Shown here: piece by piece, positions 1 to 4,754 of the stretch
How positions within the stretch are numbered: the first letter of the stretch is position 1
How the letters are laid out: every line of letters starts with the position of its first letter
Assembly (NCBI GenBank): GCA_937923585.1
Contig: CALDSM010000527.1
Location: forward strand, 1-6,237
From: an uncultured bacterium
GTDB lineage: Bacteria; Hydrogenedentota; Hydrogenedentia; Hydrogenedentales; CAITNO01
DNA length: 6,237 bases
Direction of reading: 5' to 3'
Translations under genes and position numbers: made by a program
Notes under the pieces: model-generated
The model's input: the letters and a program-made list of their open reading frames with translations, nothing else
Told to the model about the DNA's origin: nothing
Database searches by the model: none

Positions 1-129
1 GTGGACAAGCCGACCCGCGTGAGGCTGCGCCTCACCGACCGCAACACCGACACCACCTTCGCGTGGATCGGCGTGGCCGGTGTGCGCGTGGGCGCCAACT
101 TGCCGGAACCGTCGCCGTTGTGGAATTGA
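1..129 (+). CDS. C-terminal end of an unidentified protein (partial)
   Basis: This reading frame is open from the left edge and stops at TGA 127-129. It gives 42 residues that begin VDKPTRVRLRLTDRNTDT and end NLPEPSPLWN. I prefer this frame because nearly every third codon position is G or C, the pattern of the other genes here, and because the peptide alternates charged and hydrophobic residues (RVRLRL, FAWIGVAGVRVG) like edge strands of a beta-sandwich. The gene's start lies outside the window. I do not recognise a family. A C-terminal beta domain of a secreted or carbohydrate-related protein is a guess from the strand-like pattern only. The palindromic element beginning at 171 follows 41 bp after the stop. 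No T-tract terminator is visible between them. Confidence 0.55.
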   Translation: MDKPTRVRLRLTDRNTDTTFAWIGVAGVRVGANLPEPSPLWN

Positions 130-170
130 CAACTCCGCCATTACCCGCGTTTCTCAGTCCACAGTACGCT

Positions 171-402
171 CCGTCATTGCAGGCCTCGGACCGCCATGGG
201 CGGCGATCCGCCACAGAAAGCCGGTTCCGGTATGTGGGACAGCCGCCCTCGGCTGTCGACTCGCAACGAACGCCCCGGGCCGACAGGCGAGGGCGCCTGT
301 CCCACACCTTCTTGGCAGCGAACCGCGGCACTCTCTTGGAATCAAAGCCCGGACTTGGGGAGATGCCGAACGCGAGATTGCCTCGTTCGCTCGCAATGAC
401 GG
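171..402. repeat. 232-bp palindromic, MITE-like composite element
   Basis: The outer ends are perfect 10-bp inverted repeats: CCGTCATTGC at 171-180 and GCAATGACGG at 393-402. Inside the left end, GGCGG (199-203) can pair with CCGCC at 191-195 or at 208-212, giving two mutually exclusive small hairpins. The centre (233-306) folds as a cloverleaf, listed separately. Near the right end, GCGAG (372-376) pairs with CTCGC (390-394). On the minus strand that end reads GTCATTGCGAGCGAACGAGG, a type of dispersed repeat I know from many bacterial genomes. The element has no convincing coding capacity and lies between the end of the left-edge gene and the 3' end of the reductase, so it may also act as a structured 3' region for either transcript. 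Multiple copies elsewhere in the genome are expected but cannot be shown here. Confidence 0.7.
233..306. repeat. Cloverleaf of two perfect hairpins inside the 171-402 element
   Basis: An outer stem TGTGGG (233-238) pairs with CCCACA (301-306). It encloses two perfect 7-bp hairpins: ACAGCCG-CCCT-CGGCTGT (239-256) and ACAGGCG-AGGG-CGCCTGT (283-300). Each has a 4-nt loop and begins with ACAG. The second hairpin differs from the first by one stem base pair and a complementary loop (CCCT versus AGGG), so the whole is also a near-symmetric inverted repeat and the loops could pair with each other. The 26 bp between the hairpins are GC-rich spacer. The fold works equally on either strand. Confidence 0.75.
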
Positions 403-420
403 ATAGGCATGTGCCTTGGT

Positions 421-1413
421 CTATTGAATCGGCCAGCCCGCCTCCACGAGACCGCGAATCGTGGCGAGTTCCCCGTCGCTCAGTTCCAGGTCGCCGGCAC
501 CGGCGTTTTCTATGACCTGCGCTTCGTTCCGGGCGCCGGCGAGGGCGGTGGTCATGCCGGGCTGGGCAACGGTCCATGCAAGAAACACCTGGCCCAGGGT
601 GGCGTTGTGCGCTTCGGCGATGGGTTTGACCTTCTCCAGCATTTCCGCCACTTTCACCCGGTTCTCGCGGGTGAAGAGCGGCTTCTTGCTGCGCAGGTCG
701 TTCTCGGGGAACACGCGGTCCACGGGCACCTTGCCCGTGAGCAAGCCCTGCGCCAGCGGGCTGTAGGCCAGCACGCCGATGCCGTTGGCGCGGCAGAAGG
801 GCAGCACCTCCGCCTCCGCGCCGCGCGTCAGCGCGCTGTAGGGCGGCTGGTCGCTGGCAATCTGACCGGTCTGAAGACACTGGCGCATCATGTCCGCGGT
901 GAAATTGCTCACGCCGATGGCGCGGACCTTTCCCTGGATCTGAAGGTCCAACAGCGCACCCATCGTGTCATCAATGGGTGTGGTGCTGTCGGGCCAGTGG
1001 CACTGGTAGAGGTCAATGCAGTCAATGTTCATCCGTTGCAGGCTCTGCTCGCATTCGTAACGGATGGATTCGGGGCGTAGGTTTCGGTAGAGCGTCAGGG
1101 GCCTGCCGTCGTTGTCTATGGTGTCGAAATAGCGCTCGCCATCGGCGCAGTCCCAGCGCAGACCGCATTTCGTGGCGATGACGACCCGGTCCCGCTTGCC
1201 GTAAACGGCACGCCCCACCAGCCTTTCGCTGTGACCCATGCCGTAGGCGGGCGCCGTGTCAATGCAGGTGATGCCCAGGTCAATGGCGGACTCCATGGCG
1301 CGCACGGCGTTGTCGTCGTCCGGCCCGCCCCAAAGCCACCCACCGGCGGCCCAGGCGCCAAAGGAAATCACAGGAACATTCAGGTCACTGTTTCCCAGCT
1401 TTCGGTACTGCAT
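421..1413 (-). CDS. Aldo/keto reductase
   Basis: This 330-residue protein has the length and layout of a cytosolic NADPH-dependent aldo/keto reductase, a TIM-barrel enzyme that reduces aldehydes and ketones to alcohols. The family's catalytic tetrad is visible: D52 and Y57 in IDTAPAYG, K82 in IATKCG, and H139 in LYQCHWPD. Other family landmarks are GVSNF (167-171), LAYSPLAQGLLTGK (215-228) and the C-terminal cofactor loop ALAGARNEAQVIENAGA (290-306). It resembles the bacterial AKR group annotated as general-stress or sugar-aldehyde reductases; the substrate cannot be read from sequence. The start is ATG at 1411-1413 with GAAGGAA nine bases upstream. It stands alone on the minus strand, with palindromic repeats on both sides. 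The gene is intact, with no missing key residue. Confidence 0.95.
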   Translation of the reverse strand: MQYRKLGNSDLNVPVISFGAWAAGGWLWGGPDDDNAVRAMESAIDLGITCIDTAPAYGMGHSERLVGRAVYGKRDRVVIATKCGLRWDCADGERYFDTIDNDGRPLTLYRNLRPESIRYECEQSLQRMNIDCIDLYQCHWPDSTTPIDDTMGALLDLQIQGKVRAIGVSNFTADMMRQCLQTGQIASDQPPYSALTRGAEAEVLPFCRANGIGVLAYSPLAQGLLTGKVPVDRVFPENDLRSKKPLFTRENRVKVAEMLEKVKPIAEAHNATLGQVFLAWTVAQPGMTTALAGARNEAQVIENAGAGDLELSDGELATIRGLVEAGWPIQ

Positions 1414-1422
1414 CGGGATCGG

Positions 1423-1429
1423 TTCCTTC
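1423..1429 (-). promoter_or_regulatory. Ribosome binding site of the aldo/keto reductase
   Basis: Read on the minus strand this is GAAGGAA, ending nine bases before the ATG at 1411-1413. It supports that start. Just upstream, GCCC (1441-1444) and GGGC (1451-1454) can form a small hairpin in the 5' leader. I could not find a convincing -35/-10 pair between here and the repeat at 1463. Confidence 0.6.
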
Positions 1430-1462
1430 GTTCAATGTTCGCCCAAGAGCGGGCTTTCTAGC

Positions 1463-1627
1463 CTAGTGTAGTGAGTCGCAGTTGATGCCACTTAAACAAA
1501 CAAAGAAGAACAAGCGAAAAACGGGGACTGACTCGCCTTTCGGCAGTTTGAAAGGCGTGTCTGTACCTGCTTTTCGCGGCATTCTCGCGTCAAGATAAGA
1601 TGCCATCAGGATGACTCACTGCACTAG
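1463..1627. repeat. 165-bp MITE-like element with terminal inverted repeats
   Basis: The ends are 15-bp terminal inverted repeats with one mismatch: CTAGTGTAGTGAGTC (1463-1477) against the reverse complement of 1613-1627, CTAGTGCAGTGAGTC. Similarity continues inward, with TGATGCCA (1483-1490) matching the complement of TGCCATCA (1601-1608), offset by one base. The core is a 27-bp imperfect palindrome: left arm 1514-1540 starting GCGAAAAACGGGGACTG, 10-nt loop, right arm 1551-1577 ending TTTTCGC, with 22 of 27 positions pairing. There is no coding potential. This is the shape of a non-autonomous miniature transposable element or a REP-type element mobilised in trans. No target-site duplication is clear. 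It ends about 50 bp from the reductase start and so lies in that gene's promoter region. Confidence 0.7.
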
Positions 1628-1679
1628 AAACTGTCCAATAACCCATCTTGGAAACAACGGCTTTCATTCAAGACCTACT

Positions 1680-1754
1680 CGGTCATCCCCGCGAAAGCGG
1701 GGACCCAGAGTTCCCGCGCAGAACCATGGATTCCCGCTTTCGCGGAAATGACCG
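1680..1754. repeat. 75-bp inverted repeat of the CCCGCGAAAGCGGG type
   Basis: The arms 1681-1706 and 1728-1753 are inverted copies matching at 22 of 26 positions, and C1680/G1754 extend the pairing by one. Both arms start GGTCAT at the outer edge and contain CCGCGAAAGCGGG. Each arm is itself a hairpin: in the left arm CCCCGC-GAAA-GCGGGG has a perfect 6-bp stem capped by a GNRA-type tetraloop. This motif is a familiar dispersed intergenic repeat in many Gram-negative genomes, comparable to REP or dRS3-like sequences. It lies between the 3' end of the LysM gene and the MITE-like element, so it could help define mRNA 3' ends, but there is no T-tract for a classical terminator. Confidence 0.75.
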
Positions 1755-1817
1755 TGATACGATTCAATCCTGCAGGTCTCGGGTGTTTAGCGATAAATGA
1801 GGGTTCTGGGGTAGCCC
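1755..1817. other. Gene-free stretch between the repeat and the LysM gene's 3' end
   Basis: Together with 1414-1754 this completes a 404-bp region without genes. Only a weak hairpin is seen, GGGG-TAG-CCCC at 1808-1818, overlapping the last base of the LysM stop codon. It is not followed by a T-run on the minus strand, so I do not call it a terminator. The 52 bp between the two upstream repeats (1628-1679) show nothing recognisable. Confidence 0.4.
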
Positions 1818-4169
1818 CTAGAAATGGACCGCTTCATTCTTCTTCTTCTTCTTCAAAGGCAGCGCAGTGGCTGCCGGTTGCGTTCCGGATGCGTCCTTCT
1901 TGGGTATCTTGATCGTCGCACCGACCTTTAGCAGACTCGGGTCTGTTATGCCGTTCAACCGCATCAGCTCCTCCTTGGTGGTCCCATTGTTAACACCGAG
2001 GCGGTAGAGATTCTCTCCCGACTGCACGACATGCATCTCGTACTGTCCGGAACCCTCGGTTTGCGCAGCCTTTTCGGGTTCGCGAGCCGTTTCAGCCGGT
2101 TTGGCTTCGACGACCGGGGGAGGAGCCGGTGTCGCCGCAGACTCGGGAGAAACCGTTGGCGATTCCGGGGTCGGAACAGTGGGTTCAACCGGTTTTTCCG
2201 GAGTCTCCGGCTTGGCTTCGGGCGCATTCTTGGGCTGGGACTCGGGCGCAGACTCTTCCTTTGGCTTTGCTTCCGGGTCCGATTCTGCTTTGGTCTCCGG
2301 GACAACCGCGCTTTCGGTCTTGGCCGGTTCAGGTTGTTCCGCAGGTTCCGCTTCAGTCTTGGCCGGTTCTGTGACCGGGGGAGTGGGGGCGGCAGCCGCT
2401 TCAGGGGCAGGGGCCGCTTCCTGAACCACCGTGGGGGGCGTTTCCGACGCGGGGGCAGGCACTGCTGCCTCTGCGGCCGGGGGAACCTGAATCTTCAATT
2501 TAGCCCCGGCCTGTATGTTGTTGCCGTCCCCCAAATTGTTCTGTTTCAAGATCTCGGCGAGGGGCACGCCATATTTCTTGGAGATGCTGTTGAGCGTTTC
2601 GCCGGGTGCAATCGTATGTTCCGTCGAGCCCGTCGGTGCGGCTTCGGGCGCTTTCGCGGGGGGTGCCGGTTCGGGCTCGGCGGCTGGTTTGGCCGCGGGC
2701 GCTTCTGCCGGTGTGGTCGCCGGTACGGCGGGAACTTCCGTAACCGGCTCCGCAGGCTTCGCTTCCGGCGCTTCTGCAGGCGCGGGCACCGGTGGTGTCG
2801 CATCGGTGATCGGCGGCGGAACTTGTGTTTCTGCCGGCTGCTTTTCGCTGGCGGGGGTTTCCATTTTAAGCGCCAGACTCCACGAGGCCAGACGAGCCCG
2901 TGACGCGGCCATGCGGTCCGTGTTGAGGGCGCCGTCCCGCAGGGCCACCGCCAGTGTGCGGCAAATCTGCTCGAACTCTCCCGGGGCGAGCGGTCCCAGC
3001 AGCACCGCATCGCATCCCGCGCCCAGGCCGTTGGTCACAAACACGTCCAACGCGACCGGTGCGGCCAGCGCCGGCCGGGTGACATCGGCCAGCACCACGC
3101 CTTGGTAGGCCCACTTGTCGCGCAGGATGCCCTGGACCATCACCGGCGAGGCGCAGGCGGGACGGGCGGTCTGGGATTTGTCCAGCGCCGGCACGGTAAC
3201 GCAACCCACGAGCATGCCCGGAAGCTGCTCGGCGGCGGCATTGGCGAAAGGCAGCATGATGTCCGCAAGGGCCTCCAGGTTGGTTTCCGCCATGATTGGG
3301 GGGCCCGAGGCGGTGCGTACCGCCGTTCCCGTGCCCGGATAATGCCTCAAGACGGGAAGCACCCCGCCTTCCGCCAAGGCCCGCGCAAAGGCAATTCCAT
3401 TGTCGGACACCTGGTCCGAGGAGGAGCCAAAGCACAGATTGGCGTTGTCGTTCATGGCGGTGGCCAGGTCGAGCCGGGGGCCCAGTATGGCCGCGACCCC
3501 GGCGGCCCTTGCGGCCGCGGCGAAGCGGAGCGCCGTCTCACGCAGGGCTCCGGCATCCCCCGATTCGCCGAGTTCGCGGGGAGATGGCGCGGGGTTGATC
3601 CCAAGGGGGTTGCCTGTTCCGCCTTCCTGGTCCACCAGGGCCAGCGGCACTTCGGACTGACCTGCCCCGATTCCAACGATCTCTTTCGCCTGTTTGATCG
3701 TTGCCGAAACATCGGCCGCATGCGCGGCATCGGGCACGTTTACGAATATGCCGCCGGGACGGTAGGTCTTGAGAATTTCGGCCCATGCAGGGTCAATCAA
3801 TCCCGCGGGAAGCGTCACAAAGATCTGTCGCGCCGGCCAGAGCCGCTCCATTTCCTCCTGCGTGGCGGGTGCAGGGACTGACGGGGGAGGCGGCGTTGTC
3901 GGCACAGGTGTGGCCGGAACCGGCGAGGGGGCTGGAGATGCCGGAATGGGGACCTCCGGTTTGGGCGCGATGGGAGCTGCGGCGCTCGCATCAGGCGAGG
4001 CTTCCGCCTGCGCCGCGGGGGCGGGCGTTGCGACCTGGGCAACGGGCGGCCGGTCTGCGCCAAGCACTGCCATGATCGCATAGCATAAACTGAATCCCAC
4101 CGCTGCGCCGATGGCGAATGTGGTCACCAGGGATGCAGAAGCATTTTGAAACCAACGGTTTGCGGACAT
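1818..4169 (-). CDS. Membrane-anchored degenerate GH3 (NagZ-like) protein with two LysM domains
   Basis: This 783-residue protein has a hydrophobic N-terminal segment (about 13-36: uncleaved anchor or signal peptide), a Pro/Ala-rich spacer (40-103), a glycoside hydrolase family 3 domain (about 115-432), a Pro/Ala/Glu linker, LysM 1 (518-562), a 150-residue Pro/Glu/Lys-rich linker, LysM 2 (713-756) and a basic tail with five lysines (773-777). LysM domains bind N-acetylglucosamine polymers, so the protein probably sits on periplasmic peptidoglycan. GH3 signs are LVDQEGG (178-184), RHYPGTG (275-281) and RDKWAYQGVVLAD (350-362). Family NagZ enzymes have KHFPGHG followed by an Asp-Ser-His dyad, and EGGRVQR. 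Here those positions read R275, T286-A287-S288 and EGGTGNP, so the acid-base dyad and substrate Arg are absent; only D362, at the nucleophile position, remains. I infer a binding or scaffold role. Start ATG 4167-4169 follows a strong GGAAGGAAGG. Confidence 0.88.
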   Translation of the reverse strand: MSANRWFQNASASLVTTFAIGAAVGFSLCYAIMAVLGADRPPVAQVATPAPAAQAEASPDASAAAPIAPKPEVPIPASPAPSPVPATPVPTTPPPPSVPAPATQEEMERLWPARQIFVTLPAGLIDPAWAEILKTYRPGGIFVNVPDAAHAADVSATIKQAKEIVGIGAGQSEVPLALVDQEGGTGNPLGINPAPSPRELGESGDAGALRETALRFAAAARAAGVAAILGPRLDLATAMNDNANLCFGSSSDQVSDNGIAFARALAEGGVLPVLRHYPGTGTAVRTASGPPIMAETNLEALADIMLPFANAAAEQLPGMLVGCVTVPALDKSQTARPACASPVMVQGILRDKWAYQGVVLADVTRPALAAPVALDVFVTNGLGAGCDAVLLGPLAPGEFEQICRTLAVALRDGALNTDRMAASRARLASWSLALKMETPASEKQPAETQVPPPITDATPPVPAPAEAPEAKPAEPVTEVPAVPATTPAEAPAAKPAAEPEPAPPAKAPEAAPTGSTEHTIAPGETLNSISKKYGVPLAEILKQNNLGDGNNIQAGAKLKIQVPPAAEAAVPAPASETPPTVVQEAAPAPEAAAAPTPPVTEPAKTEAEPAEQPEPAKTESAVVPETKAESDPEAKPKEESAPESQPKNAPEAKPETPEKPVEPTVPTPESPTVSPESAATPAPPPVVEAKPAETAREPEKAAQTEGSGQYEMHVVQSGENLYRLGVNNGTTKEELMRLNGITDPSLLKVGATIKIPKKDASGTQPAATALPLKKKKKNEAVHF

Positions 4170-4178
4170 AGGCCAATG

Positions 4179-4188
4179 CCTTCCTTCC
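4179..4188 (-). promoter_or_regulatory. Strong ribosome binding site of the GH3-LysM gene
   Basis: On the minus strand this reads GGAAGGAAGG, ending nine bases before ATG 4167-4169. It fixes the start at the codon just before the hydrophobic anchor. Further upstream on the minus strand, TATAGT (4250-4245) resembles a -10 box, but no matching -35 is found at normal spacing, so the promoter for this gene is unresolved. Confidence 0.7.
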
Positions 4189-4250
4189 CGTTCCCGGACT
4201 TTCCAGACCCTGGCCGCGGCCCCGGTGGCGCGGCTCTTTTGTCAACTATA

Positions 4251-4279
4251 TTGCACTTTCCAAGTTTACAGAGTAAAAT
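4251..4279 (+). promoter_or_regulatory. Probable sigma-70-type promoter of the small exported protein gene
   Basis: TTGCAC (4251-4256) and TAAAAT (4274-4279) are separated by 17 bp in a locally AT-rich patch between the two divergent genes. The -10 matches the TATAAT consensus at five of six positions; the -35 keeps the leading TTG only. Transcription would begin near 4286, giving a leader of about 27 nt before ATG 4313. An alternative -35, TTGTCA at 4239-4244, is closer to consensus but too far from this -10. Confidence 0.45.
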
Positions 4280-4300
4280 TAAGTGTTGGTACAAAGCAAC

Positions 4301-4304
4301 GGAG
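4301..4304 (+). promoter_or_regulatory. Ribosome binding site deciding the start at 4313
   Basis: GGAG lies eight bases before ATG 4313-4315. An in-frame GTG at 4283 would add ten residues (MLVQSNGVYA) in front of the signal peptide, would lie at or before the predicted transcript start, and has no Shine-Dalgarno sequence. I therefore choose 4313. Confidence 0.6.
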
Positions 4305-4312
4305 TGTATGCC

Positions 4313-4582
4313 ATGCTGTTCAAGAAGACGGTCTTGGCCGGGATAGTGTGTCTATTGCTGGTCGGTTCAACGGCAGTATTCACGGGACAGGCCATGGCGG
4401 CAGGTTCCATGGACAAGGCTACCGGCGCCGCCGGAGTGGACATGTCGGCAGACCAGAAACTGGCGAACCAGGATGGTCTGGCCACCAAAGAGTTCGACAA
4501 GGACAAACTGCCGGGCAAACTGGAGATAGGTTTTACCATCGGGTCTGTTATAGCCGTGATTGCGGCGTTTAAATATTTGTAG
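4313..4582 (+). CDS. Small exported protein with C-terminal hydrophobic segment, unknown function
   Basis: This gene encodes 89 residues. The N-terminus is a clear Sec signal peptide: MLFKK, a hydrophobic core (residues 6-23) and a cleavage site at about AMA|A (29/30). There is no lipobox before C13. The mature part is about 60 residues: a hydrophilic stretch (GSMDKATGAAGVDMSADQKL onward, rich in Asp, Lys, Ala and Gly) ending in DKDKLPGK, then a hydrophobic segment EIGFTIGSVIAVIAAFKYL (71-89) long enough for one membrane pass or a membrane-inserting helix. After processing it would be anchored by its C-terminus facing the periplasm. I recognise no family. It is transcribed divergently from the GH3-LysM gene and lies 172 bp before the diguanylate cyclase gene in the same direction. 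A small envelope or stress peptide is possible. Codon use matches its neighbours. Confidence 0.75.
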   Translation: MLFKKTVLAGIVCLLLVGSTAVFTGQAMAAGSMDKATGAAGVDMSADQKLANQDGLATKEFDKDKLPGKLEIGFTIGSVIAVIAAFKYL

Positions 4583-4754
4583 GCTTTAAACGAAATGGAC
4601 TCCGGTGGGGCTGCCGGTTTCCATGGGAAGTTCGCTCAAAGAGCGTCACAGACAGGACGGGCAAGGTTCTAGGGCTGAAATGAGTGCAAACGTAAAAACT
4701 TGGGGCCGGGGAGTGGCAATGCTGCCGTATCCCCTGCCGGAGCCGCGCTGAGGC
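4583..4754 (+). promoter_or_regulatory. Structured leader upstream of the REC-PAS-GGDEF gene
   Basis: This 172-bp gap holds three predicted hairpins. Hairpin 1 (4595-4624) pairs ATGGA with TCCAT and, after a 2x2 internal loop, CCGGT with GCCGG around a 6-nt loop. Hairpin 2 (4633-4645) is CGCTC-AAA-GAGCG. Hairpin 3 (4708-4734) pairs GGGGA with TCCCC and GGCA with TGCC around the loop ATGC, and ends five bases before the GGAG (4739-4742) serving ATG 4755. Hairpin 1 could end the small gene's transcript, but no T-tract follows. A 23-codon frame (ATG 4680 with AGGG before it, stop TGA 4749-4751) ends 3 bp before the cyclase start and might be a leader peptide. I do not recognise a known riboswitch class, and no clear promoter is visible. 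Confidence 0.4.

Noticed and set aside
32..880. Minus-strand frame spanning the 171-402 element and the end of the reductase gene
   Set aside because: It crosses a palindromic repeat and runs antiparallel-frame through a well-supported gene. Its Arg/Gly-rich product is typical of a GC-rich shadow frame. Plus-strand frames at 63-515 and 80-406 are rejected for the same reason.
1681..1753. CRISPR array or intrinsic terminator
   Set aside because: There are only two inverted, not direct, copies with no regular spacers, and no T-tract follows the hairpin on either strand.
2031..2903. Long plus-strand reading frame rich in Arg, Gly and Phe, antisense to the LysM gene
   Set aside because: It mirrors the Pro/Glu/Ala codons of the LysM linkers, has biased low-complexity composition, no RBS and no fold. 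The minus-strand frame has recognisable domains.
3102..3881. 259-codon plus-strand frame opposite the GH3 domain
   Set aside because: It is a shadow of the GH3 coding sequence, without RBS or recognisable motifs.
4240..4245. Minus-strand TTGACA as a perfect -35 box for the GH3-LysM gene
   Set aside because: At 17 bp spacing the -10 position is GGGCCG, so no paired promoter exists.
4283..4312. Upstream GTG start for the small exported protein
   Set aside because: It has no Shine-Dalgarno, lies at the predicted transcript start, and would put ten non-signal residues before a canonical signal peptide.
4633..4740. Cyclic di-GMP (GEMM) riboswitch before the cyclase gene
   Set aside because: The stretch with GGACGGGCAAGG is superficially suggestive, but the conserved GGCAAACC and CGCAAAGCC segments and the tetraloop-receptor layout are not present. 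A covariance-model search would settle it.
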